The notes beneath the pieces are model-generated. The model was not told the origin of the DNA and made no database searches. It saw nothing but the letters and a program-made list of their open reading frames with translations. From NCBI RefSeq assembly GCF_900091555.1, contig NZ_FMCX01000004.1, positions 62,001 to 126,000 on the forward strand: DNA of 64,000 nucleotides. The letters run 5' to 3'. Shown in pieces: positions 9,864 through 17,782 of the stretch (positions are counted from its first letter, which is position 1; every line of letters starts with the position of its first letter). The translations under genes were made by a program, and so were the position numbers. This stretch comes from Micromonospora mirobrigensis (lineage in GTDB: Bacteria > Actinomycetota > Actinomycetes > Mycobacteriales > Micromonosporaceae).

Positions 9864-10532
9864 CTACAGGCTGCGGGCGGTGATGTCGCCCTGGCCGGTG
9901 GTGGCGTGGATGTCGAGGGTGGTGGCACCGTCGTTGCGCAGGGAGTTGCTGACCCGGCCGTGACCGGTGCCGGCGTCGAGGGCGGCCGATACGCCGGCCG
10001 CGGCGGCGACCGTGATGTCGCCGGCCCCGGTGCGCAGCTCGACGGTGCCGGCCACCGCCGCGCCGATCCGGATGTCGCCGCGGGCGGTGCTGATTCGCGC
10101 CGGGCCGGTGAGCCGGCCGACCTCGACGTCGCCGTCGAGCGCGGTGAGGCGGACCTGTCCGGCCTCGTCGACCTTGATCCGGCGGTACGCGCCGTCGACG
10201 GTGAGGTCGCCGAGGCGGCCGACGCCGCGCACCTCGACGCCGGCGGCCTCGGCCTCGACGTGGGAGCCGGCCGGCAGTTGCACGGTGACCTGCACCGATC
10301 CGGACGGGCCGAGCAGCCGGTTGCGCGGTGCGCGGGTGTGGATGCGTAGGACCCCGTCGGTGCAGGTGACGTCGGTGCCGTCGGCGGCCCGCACGTCGCC
10401 GTCGCGGGTCGGGTCGGCCGGCAGCACCTCGACGGTGGTGTCGGCGCGGTCGGCGGCGATGACCTGGATCCGCCCGGCGGGGATGGCCAGCACGGCGGTG
10501 ACCGGGGTGGGGGTGGTGAACGTCTGCATCAT
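9864..10532 (-). CDS. DUF4097 beta-strand-repeat protein
   Basis: A 222-residue all-beta protein with repeated short strands such as VEVRGVGRLGDLTVDG, VRLTALDGDVEVGRL and ARISTARGDIRIG, typical of the DUF4097 beta-helix-like family. No signal peptide or membrane segment is present, so it is probably cytosolic. Two adjacent ATGs (10532, 10529) are possible; GGAG is 6 bases before the second, so the second is slightly favoured. It is divergent from a MarR/GbsR-like regulator across a palindrome-rich region, which suggests control by that protein. Function is unknown. Confidence 0.82.
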   Translation of the reverse strand: MMQTFTTPTPVTAVLAIPAGRIQVIAADRADTTVEVLPADPTRDGDVRAADGTDVTCTDGVLRIHTRAPRNRLLGPSGSVQVTVQLPAGSHVEAEAAGVEVRGVGRLGDLTVDGAYRRIKVDEAGQVRLTALDGDVEVGRLTGPARISTARGDIRIGAAVAGTVELRTGAGDITVAAAAGVSAALDAGTGHGRVSNSLRNDGATTLDIHATTGQGDITARSL

Positions 10533-10567
10533 GCTCTCCGCGGCTCGGTGACGTTTCTGATAGCGGA

Positions 10568-10656
10568 AAAGCTACGTAGCTTTCCATCTAATGGCAACAA
10601 CGTTGTTGCATCCAGATCGCGTTTAAACAGCTCAGAGAGCTCCAATCGTTGCAACG
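10568..10656. promoter_or_regulatory. Palindrome cluster between DUF4097 gene and its divergent regulator
   Basis: Two perfect 16-bp palindromes stand 10 bp apart: AAAGCTACGTAGCTTT (10568-10583) and GCAACAACGTTGTTGC (10594-10609). Further on is CGTTGCAACG (10647-10656), with related CGTTGCAA half-sites at 10691. GTTTAAAC (10621-10628) is also symmetric. Such a set in a 226-bp divergent region fits operators of the adjacent MarR/GbsR-type protein. Confidence 0.6.
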
Positions 10657-10758
10657 GCTCACGGTTCAACGCAACGCGACCTGGTGTGCTCGTTGCAATG
10701 GGAAGCGATGAACGCTATGGTCGGCGGCACAGGGAACGACGCGAGTGGGGAGACCGCG

Positions 10759-11487
10759 ATGCCGGGAGGCAGGCTCAGCCAGCAGGAACGCCAGCAGATC
10801 GCGCTGGGACTGGCCGACGGCCTCTCCTACGCCGGGATCGCCCGACGCCTCGACCGTCCGACCTCGACGGTCACCCGGGAGGTGATGCGCAACGGCGGTC
10901 CCACCGCCTACCGCGCCGACCTCGCCCACCGGGCCACCGAGCGCCGGGCACACCGGCGCCGGCCCACGGCGGCCCGACCGACCACAAGTCCGCAGGGGCG
11001 CGACGCCGAGGCCCTGGCCGAGTACGAGGAGACCCTGACCACCGTCCTGATGGCCTCCGGCCTGCCCAAGATGACGGCCCGGGTGCTGACCTGCCTCTTC
11101 ACCACCGATGCGGGCAGCCTCACCGCGGCCGGCCTCGCGCAACGCCTCGAGGTCAGCCCGGCGTCGGTCTCCAAGGCGATCGGCTTCCTGGAAGGTCAGA
11201 GCCTCGTCCGCCGGGAACGCGACGAGCGCCGCCGCGACCGCTACTTCGTCGACGACGAGCTCTTCTACCAGGCGACGATCGCCAGCGCCCGGGCCAACGA
11301 CCAGCTCGTCGCGACCGCCCGCCAGGGCGTCGCCGTCCTCGGCCCGGACACCCCGGCCGCCGCCCGGCTGGAGAACATCGCCCGCTTCCTCGATTTCATC
11401 AGCGAGAGCATCGTCCGCGCCGCCGAACAGGCCCGCGAGGTCCTGCGCACCCCGACCGGGCAGAACTGTCAGGCCCCCCGGCCATGA
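10759..11487 (+). CDS. MarR/GbsR-like transcription regulator with extra N-terminal HTH
   Basis: A 242-residue DNA-binding protein with two readers. The N-terminus (LSQQERQQIALGLADGLSYA and SVTREV-like helix TSTVTREVMRNGG) resembles the HTH of IS30-type transposases and sigma-like regulators. Residues about 95-200 form a MarR/GbsR winged helix with LAQRLEVSPASVSKAIGFLE and VRRERDERRRDRYFV. ATG at 10759 follows GGGGAG; an earlier ATG at 10708 lacks a ribosome site. It overlaps the VOC gene by ATGA and is divergent from the DUF4097 operon, its likely target. Confidence 0.8.
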   Translation: MPGGRLSQQERQQIALGLADGLSYAGIARRLDRPTSTVTREVMRNGGPTAYRADLAHRATERRAHRRRPTAARPTTSPQGRDAEALAEYEETLTTVLMASGLPKMTARVLTCLFTTDAGSLTAAGLAQRLEVSPASVSKAIGFLEGQSLVRRERDERRRDRYFVDDELFYQATIASARANDQLVATARQGVAVLGPDTPAAARLENIARFLDFISESIVRAAEQAREVLRTPTGQNCQAPRP

Positions 11488-11867
11488 TGGCCGCCATGAC
11501 CGCACCCGCCGACCTCATCATGGTCAACCTGGACAGCTCCGACCCGGCCGCCCACGCCGCCTTCTACGCCGACGCCCTGGGTTGGGAGGTCACCCACAGC
11601 CAGGCCGAGTACGCGATGATCGCCAAGGACGGCACGTCGATCGGCTTCGGGCTGGTCCCCGACTACCGGCCACCGGCCTGGCCCGACGAGGGCGGCGCCA
11701 AGCGCTACCACCTCGACCTCTACGTCGACGACCTGGCCGAGGCGCAGAAGCGGTTCGTGGCGGCCGGGGCGAGCCGGCCGGAGCACCAGCCCGGCGGCGA
11801 CCGCTGGGTGGTGCTCCTCGACCCGATCGGTCAGCCGTTCTGCATCTGCCCCCGCCCGCAGGGCTGA
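11484..11867 (+). CDS. VOC-family (glyoxalase/bleomycin-resistance fold) protein
   Basis: A 127-residue protein of two betaalphabetabetabeta units: LIMVNLDSSDPAAHAAFYAD then RYHLDLYVDDLAEAQKRFV and VVLLDPIGQPFCICP at the end. The His in YHLDLYV and late residues are positioned like metal ligands, but enzymatic activity cannot be assigned. The ATG at 11484 shares an ATGA with the regulator stop codon, so translation is probably coupled; ATG at 11496 is an alternative. The pairing with the regulator suggests detoxification or stress response. Confidence 0.82.
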   Translation: MMAAMTAPADLIMVNLDSSDPAAHAAFYADALGWEVTHSQAEYAMIAKDGTSIGFGLVPDYRPPAWPDEGGAKRYHLDLYVDDLAEAQKRFVAAGASRPEHQPGGDRWVVLLDPIGQPFCICPRPQG

Positions 11868-11874
11868 CGACGGC

Positions 11875-11905
11875 CGGGTCGGCGCGCCGGTGGCGTGCCG
11901 GCCCG
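11875..11905. terminator. Hairpin between convergent VOC and LLM genes
   Basis: CGGGTCGGC pairs with GCCGGCCCG (one G-U) around a 13-base loop, just after the VOC stop codon. There is no T-run, as is usual in such GC-rich genomes. Confidence 0.4.
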
Positions 11906-11914
11906 CCCCGGCGT

Positions 11915-12760
11915 TCAGCGCAGCGGGCCCCGCTCGATCGCTGCCCGCATCGCGGCCGGGTCACCGGACTTGACGAACTCCAGCCACCAGGTCGCCCCGG
12001 CCTGCTCGATCTGGCGCAGGTAGGCCCGCTCGGCGCGCTCGTCCGGTCGGCGGCGCCGACCGCCGACCGCCACGTCGAACGGCTCGCCGTCGGCGCGGGC
12101 CGCCGGCAGCGTCGTGACCAGGTCGTGCACCTCGTCCGGGGTGAGGTCGGCCCAGTCGGCGGTGTCGGTCAGCTTGTAGGGGACGATGCCGTCGGCGCGC
12201 GCGGCGCGGCGCAGCACCGCCTTGGCCTGGGTGCTGCCGCCTACCCAGACCGGCACCCGGTGCGCCTGCACGGCGGCCGGCCGCAGCATCACCCCGTCGG
12301 CCCGGTAGTGCGCTCCCCGATGGTGCAGCCGCTCGCCGGCCAGCAGGCCGAGCAGCACGTCCAGGCCCTCGTCGAGCATCGCCGCCCGGGTCTTCAGGTC
12401 GGTGGTCTCCCCGAGCGGCGCCCATCCGGGATCGTTCGCGTCACCCACGCCGACCGCGACGGTGGCCCGACCGGCGGAGAGGTGATCGAGGGTGAGCGCC
12501 TCCCGGGCCAGTTTCGCCGGGCGGCGTCGGGGCAGCCCGGTGACCGTGGTGCCGAGCCGGATCCGGCTGGTGCGGGCGGCGATCGTGGCCAGCAGCAGCC
12601 ACGGGTCGAAGGTCGGCGGGTCGACGCCCTCGTAGTAGACGAGGTAGTCCTCGAAGAACACCCCGTCCCAGCCGGCCCGCTCGGCCAGCTCCCCCAGCTC
12701 GGTCAGGAGCGTCGCGGTCACGCCGGCTCCGCCGCAGGAGATCTCCAGTCCGTGTCTCAT
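11915..12760 (-). CDS. LLM-class flavin-dependent oxidoreductase
   Basis: A 281-residue luciferase-like monooxygenase or F420-dependent oxidoreductase. Recognisable parts are AERAGWDGVFFEDYL, TSRIRLGTTVTGLPRRRPAKLAREALTLD (split here: RIRLGTTVTGLP and LAREALTLDHLS), VGVGDANDPGW, and VPVWVGGS. ATG at 12760 gives MRHGLEISCGG; the longer in-frame extension upstream is not homologous. The electron carrier (FMN or F420) and substrate cannot be decided from sequence. It stands alone. Confidence 0.87.
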   Translation of the reverse strand: MRHGLEISCGGAGVTATLLTELGELAERAGWDGVFFEDYLVYYEGVDPPTFDPWLLLATIAARTSRIRLGTTVTGLPRRRPAKLAREALTLDHLSAGRATVAVGVGDANDPGWAPLGETTDLKTRAAMLDEGLDVLLGLLAGERLHHRGAHYRADGVMLRPAAVQAHRVPVWVGGSTQAKAVLRRAARADGIVPYKLTDTADWADLTPDEVHDLVTTLPAARADGEPFDVAVGGRRRRPDERAERAYLRQIEQAGATWWLEFVKSGDPAAMRAAIERGPLR

Positions 12761-12842
12761 CGGCAGCACGGTACGGCGGGGGGCCGACACCCGGCCGTAC
12801 CGGCGCTTGAGGACCAACGTTCGGGAAAGTCGCGCTAACGAT

Positions 12843-12915
12843 GATCTTGACGGGTGCCGGTTGGCCGGAAAGTAGTTGATCCTGTCTGTCAATCGAACGT
12901 TTCCCGTACAAGATC
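12843..12915. repeat. 73-bp segment bounded by a near-perfect inverted repeat
   Basis: GATCTTGACGGG (12843-12854) and the reverse complement of CCCGTACAAGATC (12903-12915) match over 12 of 13 positions with one missing base. The segment lies in non-coding DNA upstream of the truncated recombinase. It could be a tiny mobile-element remnant or a recombination site; nothing proves either. Confidence 0.3.
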
Positions 12916-13019
12916 GAACACGGGGCTTTGACGCGGTCGGGGCCGTTCGTAAAACCTGTCCGGAAATCTCGGCGTGTCCAACAAGGCAGCGAGGGTTTTC
13001 CGGTCACCCTGAACGCCAT

Positions 13020-13598
13020 GACAAGGCCTCCGGCAAGAACGCCGACCGGCCCGGCCTGCACGACGCGTTCGAGTACCTGCGCCCCGGCGACGCGCTCACC
13101 GTCGTGTCCCTGGACCGGCTCGGCCGCTCCCTGGAAGACCTCATCACCATCGTGGGCCGGCTCAAGCGCCACGGTGTCGGGTTCCAGTCCCTGCACGAGA
13201 AGCTGGACACCACCACCGCCGGGGGCATGTTCGTCTTCCACGTCTTCGCCGCCCTGGCCGAGTTCATCCGCACGATCATCGTGGCCAACACCAACGAGGG
13301 CCTGGCCGCCGCCCGCGCCCGAGGCCAACGCCTCGGCCGGCCACCGGCGATGACCCCGGAAAAGGCCGCCTACGCGATGCAGCTCCTGGTGGAGCCGGAC
13401 CGGTCACTGTCGTCGATCGCGAAGCTGCTCGGCATCTCCCGCAGCACCCTGTACAAGGCGCTGCCCGAACTCGTTCCGCCGCAGCTGGCCCGGGATCGCC
13501 TGGCCGCGCAGATCGCCGCCCTGCCGGCTGACACCCGACCCGCGCCCGCGCTGCACCCGTACGACGCCCTGCTCAACCAGCAGCCGGCCCGGCCGTGA
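13020..13598 (+). pseudogene. 5'-truncated serine recombinase (resolvase family)
   Basis: From DKASGKNADRPGLHDAFEYL onward the sequence is a normal resolvase: VVSLDRLGRSLEDLITIV contains conserved active-site arginines, EFIRTIIVANTNEGLAAARA forms the long E helix, and SLSSIAKLLGISRSTLYKAL is the C-terminal HTH. The first 55-60 residues, including the YxRVS motif with the catalytic Ser, are missing. The open frame continues upstream to 12876, but that part has no resolvase similarity and has no proper start. It therefore cannot catalyse strand exchange. The break is near 13020 and may mark a deletion junction. It is followed by a small gene through a GTGA overlap. Confidence 0.75.
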
Positions 13599-14029
13599 CC
13601 ACGGGTCAGGCAGAGCCGGCCGGTTGGCGGCTCGCCTGGGACCTGGCCGTGGCGCTGTGGCGCGAACTGCGCGCCGGTCCGCAACCGCTGCCCGTGCTCT
13701 ACCTCGCCTGCGACGGCTGCGGGCAGGTCACCGCGCACACCCGGGTGCAGAAGGTCATGGACATCAGCGACGGAGCGGTCATCGGCTCTCCGCCCGAGGC
13801 TGTGTGCGAGGCGTGCGAGCACGCGCAGCGCCGCACCGTCGGCGACGAACTGCCCGCCGACACCACGGTCATCTGCGCCGGCCACCGGTTCCGGCGGTTC
13901 GGTCTGCGGCGCCGACGCCGGGCGTGCAGCGAGGCCTTCGCCGTCCCGGCCGCAGCGGTCCTGGTGGTCTGCCCCTGGTGCGTGACGCGGCAGGCCGGGC
14001 CCGGCCGGCATTCCCGACAAGCGATGTAA
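13595..14029 (+). CDS. Small cysteine-rich (zinc-ribbon-like) protein of unknown function
   Basis: A 144-residue protein whose GTG start overlaps the recombinase stop codon (GTGA), so it was probably translated from the same mRNA. Cys pairs CDGC, CEAC and CPWC, with HTRVQ and CAGHRF between, look like metal-binding knuckles. It is rich in Arg near residues 103-112. No family was recognised. The coupling to a recombinase suggests an accessory protein of a mobile element, now stranded with its broken partner. Confidence 0.55.
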   Translation: MTTGQAEPAGWRLAWDLAVALWRELRAGPQPLPVLYLACDGCGQVTAHTRVQKVMDISDGAVIGSPPEAVCEACEHAQRRTVGDELPADTTVICAGHRFRRFGLRRRRRACSEAFAVPAAAVLVVCPWCVTRQAGPGRHSRQAM

Positions 14030-14239
14030 CGACGGGTGTCTGTTCACGGCGGGAGCGAAACACCTGGTCCCAGCCGGGTGCCGGCGTGACCGACGGATCG
14101 TCATATGTCGGCGCGACGACCCGCTCGGTCGCCGGTGGTGGAAGTTGCAGGATCTGCCGCTATCGATCCTTGTTGTGGATCGTCGCCGATGGTTACGGTG
14201 CGGTGTCTGGTTGTACCGAGGAGCCTTAGGGGAGGTCTC

Positions 14240-15045
14240 ATGAGGATCACCAGAGCACTACTCGCCGCCGGGCTGGCCGTCGTGTCGATCGCGGCGGTCC
14301 TGCCCGGCGCGGCGACCGCCGCGCCGACGTGGAAGGGCCTGACCGGCCCGGCCCGGCCGGGACCGGGTTGCAGGCCTGCGTGGCGCAGGCCAAGGCGCAG
14401 CGCCCGGCGGCTTGGACGTGCATGGGAGGGGCACTGACCACCACCGGTGCGAACGGCAAGCCGAGCACCACCGTCGTGGCCGACGACTTCCAGCAGACCG
14501 CGCCGGTCGCCGACCGGGTGGGCATCGCCGCCGACGACTACGACAGCTGGTGCGAGTCCGGGTCGGTGTGCGGGCGGCCGGTCGGCGGGGAGTACATCGC
14601 CGAGGTCAAGGGCAACGCCCCGTACGGCAACGCCGCCGGAGTGATCGGCGCGTTCGACTTCATCGTCCGGCAGGCGTTCAACGGCCAGTACGCCCGCTGG
14701 CGCAACACCCTCATCTGGGACTACGGACCGCAGATCGAGCCCCAGTCGTTCACCAACAACTGCCGGACCAACGTCACCGGCCCGGACGGCTACTGCGGGC
14801 AGAACCCGTTCTACTTCGGCAACGTCAACTCCGCCAGCTGGCGCAGCGACAAGCCCAGCACCACCACCTACTACCAGAACTCCCAGAAGACGACCGGCAG
14901 CGGCCGCTACCACGACGACAACTACGGGTCGTTCTTCGCCTACGGCTACTCGCCGCTGTTCTACGCCCCGACCATCCACACCGGCCGCTGGGACCGCTGC
15001 AACGCGAGCCCCTACTGCCGCTACTACCAGGTCCCCTGGGCCTGA
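14240..15045 (+). pseudogene. Frameshifted secreted protein
   Basis: ATG at 14240, preceded by GGGGAGG, starts a clear Sec signal peptide (MRITRALLAAGLAVVSIAAV with AATAAP-type cleavage). That frame turns into non-homologous Arg/Pro-rich sequence and stops at 14437. The adjacent frame from about 14355 reads as a well-composed mature secreted domain to 15045: GLQACVAQAKAQRPAAWTCM, DDYDSWCESGSVCGRP, and a Tyr/Asn-rich end with several Cys pairs. A one-base shift in the GC-rich stretch about 14350-14375 explains both halves. It is either a true pseudogene or a sequencing error. The family was not recognised. Confidence 0.65.
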
Positions 15046-15060
15046 GGAGTTCCCACCATC

Positions 15061-15093
15061 GGTGGCCGTCCGGCACAGCGCCGGGCGGCCACC
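15061..15093. terminator. Bidirectional hairpin terminator
   Basis: GGTGGCCGTCCGGC and GCCGGGCGGCCACC form a 14-bp stem with one mismatch around the loop acagc. It lies between two convergent genes, 15 bases after one stop codon and 6 before the other. Confidence 0.65.
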
Positions 15094-15099
15094 GCCTCC

Positions 15100-15624
15100 T
15101 CATTTGGTCAGCTCGGCCAGCAGCTCGGCGGTGAACCGCACGTAGGGTGCGCTGCACGCGCCGTCGATGCCGGCGGCATCAGCACGGCGGCCGAGCTCGG
15201 CGAGAAAGTCATCGACCGACGCGAACCCAGGCGGGGGCTTCAGCAGCCACAGCCGGGCCCGCGGCCGGCCGGTGACTCCCGCCTCCGCGAGCAGGGCGTC
15301 GTTGTCGTTCTCGACCTCGTTTCGCGACTCCCAGCTGGAGCGGACCGTCTGCTCGCGGATCACCTGGCGGGTCTTCGGGTCCTGCTCGTACCACCACTCG
15401 TAACGGGTCGCCCGGTCCGGCACCCACGTGCGCAGTTCCCGAGGCCACACCGCCGGCAAGAAGACCAACATGGGCGCGTCCGACGCCAGCTGCCAGCCCC
15501 GCGCGGTCAGCTCCCGCACCTCCGGCAGCTGCTCCGGAGTGAGCCCGTCCGCGTCCACCTCACCGGCCCGGGCGGCGGCCGGATCCGGGAGCTGGTCCAG
15601 GCCCCAGTCGTAGGTGATGTCCAC
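15100..15624 (-). CDS. Hypothetical protein
   Basis: A 174-residue soluble protein without recognisable domain. Visible features are an acidic N-terminal third (YDWGLDQLPDP), a Trp/Arg-rich middle (VWPRELRTWVPDRATRYEWW), and a conserved-looking C-terminus VDDFLAELGRRADAAGID with a following CSAPYVRF. No signal peptide or membrane segment. GTG at 15624 is chosen because coding-like composition begins there; the upstream in-frame extension is low complexity. Confidence in the start is modest. Confidence 0.55.
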   Translation of the reverse strand: MDITYDWGLDQLPDPAAARAGEVDADGLTPEQLPEVRELTARGWQLASDAPMLVFLPAVWPRELRTWVPDRATRYEWWYEQDPKTRQVIREQTVRSSWESRNEVENDNDALLAEAGVTGRPRARLWLLKPPPGFASVDDFLAELGRRADAAGIDGACSAPYVRFTAELLAELTK

Positions 15625-15852
15625 CCCCGCACTGTACGACCACGCGCGCCGGGCGGCGCGGCTGTTGAGGCAGCTCGGGACCCGTCGGCCACGCTCTACA
15701 ACCACATCCCTGAGCGGCCCGAGCTTCGCGCTGCCGGCCGGGCCCGCGCCGCGGCGTTCACCGCATGATCCGTCTGGCGCCTCACCTGGGATCACCCGCC
15801 CGGCTTAGCGTGACTTTTCGTTCCGATGCTCCTCAACGGCCGTACCGCGGCG

Positions 15853-15895
15853 GAGGTGGCCACGGCGGGATCCGGCACCCCGCCGCGGCCACCTC
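15853..15895 (-). terminator. Terminator of the DUF1062 gene
   Basis: GAGGTGGCCACGGCGGG and CCCGCCGCGGCCACCTC make a 17-bp stem with one mismatch and a 9-base loop, starting 4 bases beyond the DUF1062 stop codon. Confidence 0.7.
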
Positions 15896-15898
15896 TGC

Positions 15899-16459
15899 CT
15901 AGCCCTCGGCCAGCAGGGTGAAGGTGAAACCGCTGACCGTGGGGCGGCCCAGCGGCCGGTCGGACTTCACCCGGCGCCGCACCTGCGGCCGGGTGAGGCC
16001 GAGCCCGTGGGCGACGATCCGGTCCGGGCGGACCGGCACCGGATCGTCGAGGACGACCTCCACCCGCACCGGCCACCCCTGGTCCAGCGGCACCGGATGG
16101 GTGTCCAGCCGCCAGGCGTCGGTCCAGTCCAGGGTGAAGTGGCAACGCCGGGCCAGCGCCGGGTCCAGCAACCGGGCCGCCACGAGGGCCGGATCGTTTA
16201 CCCGGTAGCCGCGCAGCTCGGCCGGCTCGAAGGCGCCGACCGGGGTCCGCTCGTGGACGGTGAGCTTGCGCGTCCGATCGCAGGACACGCAGCGGACCAG
16301 CAGCCACACGTCCAGCAGCTTGCGGTTGGCGTTGACGCGAAACCTGCCCCGGCCGGTGGTGGCCGACTCCGACGGGCAGTCCAGGCAGGGCAGGGTCAGC
16401 AGGGGCAGCCTGGTCCGGCGGACGAACCAGCGCAGCACGGTATGAGGTTGTGAGGACAT
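15899..16459 (-). CDS. DUF1062 family protein
   Basis: A 186-residue protein with the DUF1062 signature: LPCLDCPSES, then FRVNANRKLLDVWLLVRCVS with a second Cys pair (CVSCDRT), and TVHERTPVGAFEPAELRGY. The CxxC pairs suggest a structural zinc. The C-terminal part (GLTRPQVRRRVKSDRPLGRP) may be a helix-turn-helix-like or nucleic-acid-binding tail. No function is established for the family. It is a single gene with its own strong terminator; ATG at 16459 was taken. Confidence 0.82.
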   Translation of the reverse strand: MSSQPHTVLRWFVRRTRLPLLTLPCLDCPSESATTGRGRFRVNANRKLLDVWLLVRCVSCDRTRKLTVHERTPVGAFEPAELRGYRVNDPALVAARLLDPALARRCHFTLDWTDAWRLDTHPVPLDQGWPVRVEVVLDDPVPVRPDRIVAHGLGLTRPQVRRRVKSDRPLGRPTVSGFTFTLLAEG

Positions 16460-16552
16460 GAGGTTGCAGACCTGATCTCGGTAGACCTGACCCGAGGCCG
16501 ATCACGCGCGGCCTCGAAACGCCGTGGACCGGGCGCGCGAGGGCAGCCCGGC

Positions 16553-16576
16553 GTGACCGACGGGACCGTCGGTCAC
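16553..16576. repeat. 24-bp perfect inverted repeat
   Basis: GTGACCGACGG and CCGTCGGTCAC flank a 2-base centre (GA). It sits in the non-coding stretch 16460-16698 between the tyrosine recombinase and the DUF1062 gene. With only two loop bases it is more likely a protein-binding site than an efficient terminator. The remainder of this 240-bp gap shows nothing else I can name. Confidence 0.5.
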
Positions 16577-16698
16577 GGGTGAGCGCGGAGAAGGGTCAGA
16601 TCTGGCGAGCAGGCGGGGTCATCCGGGGTTTCCTCTGTCCTCACTCGACGGGGTCAGGGGCAACCTACGCAACGCGACGCGGACCCCTCAAAGGGTTT

Positions 16699-17694
16699 TC
16701 AGCCGCGCCGACGGGCGCGGGCCGCCCAGATCACGTACGCCGGGTCCCGGTCCAGGTTGTGCCGGTCCCGGTCGTAGCGGCGGGTGGTCCGGGGGTCGGC
16801 GTGGCCCATGGCGTCCTGCACGTCCTCCAGCGGCACCCCCTCGGCACGGGCGGTGGTGGCGAAGGCGTGCCGGAGCGAGTGCGGTGACAACTTCGCCCAC
16901 GCCGCGATGCCGGCCTCCCGGGCCAGCCGGCGCACCAGCCGGAACACCGAGTGTCGGTCCAGCCGGGCGCCGCTGGCGGTGACCAGCAGCGGACCGGTCA
17001 ACCGGGCCACCGGTACGCCCTCCGCGGCGGCCCGCGCGGTCAGGTACGCGTCGACGGCGTACGCCGTACCCGGGGTGAGCGCCCGCCGGCGGGGCCGGCC
17101 GCCCTTGCCGACGAACCGCACGCTGCGGTGGCCCCGCTCGGCGCCCAGGTCGGTCAGGTCCAGCGAGATCAGCTCCCCCACCCGCAGTCCCAGGTCGGCC
17201 AGGAGCGCGATGGCGGCCCGGTTGCGGGCGGCGGTCGGGCCGGTGTCCGCCTCGGCGGCGGCGAGCAGCGCGTCCACCTCGTCCGGGGTGAGCCCGATGG
17301 TCGCCGAGTGGTCCCGGTCGATCCGCGGCCGGTCGGCGCCGGCCACCGGGTTGGCGTCGACCGCCCGCAGCCGGAGCAGGAAGTCGTACCAGCTGGACAG
17401 GGCCGACAGCCGGCGGGCGACGGTGGCCGGGGTCAGCGGGCGGCCACTGCGGACGGCGCGGGTGGCCTCCAGGTCGCGGGCGTAGGAGTTGACGTCGAGG
17501 AAGTTCGCCCGCAGTGGGTCGAGACCCCGCCCGGCGCACCAGGTCAGCCAGGTGGCGATGTCGCGCCGGTAGGCGTCGCGGGTGTGCTCGGACAGGCGCC
17601 GGTTGCGCAGCCAGGCCTCGGTGAAGTCCACCGGCCCGCCGGCCAGGGCGGGTGGGGCCGACGAGCGGGGCAGCACCGGGGCGTCGCTTCGCAT
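16699..17694 (-). CDS. Tyrosine recombinase (XerC/D-type integrase)
   Basis: A 331-residue site-specific recombinase. The N-terminal SAM-like arm-binding part (DFTEAWLRNRRLSEHTRDAY) is followed by the catalytic domain with Arg in LADLGLRVGELISL, Lys in VGKGGRPRR, HxxR in SPHSLRHAF, His in MGHADPRTT and the nucleophile Tyr in TTRRYDRDRH. All catalytic residues are therefore present. ATG at 17694 starts MRSDAP. Unlike a typical integrative-element integrase, it has no tRNA gene, excisionase or replication gene next to it, so a chromosomal Xer-like or orphan role is possible. Confidence 0.88.
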   Translation of the reverse strand: MRSDAPVLPRSSAPPALAGGPVDFTEAWLRNRRLSEHTRDAYRRDIATWLTWCAGRGLDPLRANFLDVNSYARDLEATRAVRSGRPLTPATVARRLSALSSWYDFLLRLRAVDANPVAGADRPRIDRDHSATIGLTPDEVDALLAAAEADTGPTAARNRAAIALLADLGLRVGELISLDLTDLGAERGHRSVRFVGKGGRPRRRALTPGTAYAVDAYLTARAAAEGVPVARLTGPLLVTASGARLDRHSVFRLVRRLAREAGIAAWAKLSPHSLRHAFATTARAEGVPLEDVQDAMGHADPRTTRRYDRDRHNLDRDPAYVIWAARARRRG

Positions 17695-17733
17695 GTGAGA
17701 AAGACTCTCAGCCCCGCCGGGAATTGCGGAGCA

Positions 17734-17777
17734 GGCGCGCCCGGGCGACCGCGTCACCACGGACGCCCGGGCGCGCC
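17734..17777 (-). terminator. Terminator of the hsp20 gene
   Basis: GGCGCGCCCGGGCG and CGCCCGGGCGCGCC form a perfect 14-bp stem with a 16-base loop, starting 5 bases after the hsp20 stop codon. Confidence 0.65.
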
Positions 17778-17782
17778 CGGGC

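Noticed and set aside
15625..15795. Plus-strand frame ending in an Ala/Arg-rich stretch (TLYNHIPERPELRAAGRARA)
   Set aside because: Too short, no start or ribosome site, no recognised family; could be debris but cannot be supported.
14081..16563. Direct repeat CCGGCGTGACCGACGG at 14081 and 16548
   Set aside because: Only 16 bp of common GC-rich sequence; flanks differ, so it is not convincing as attachment sites.
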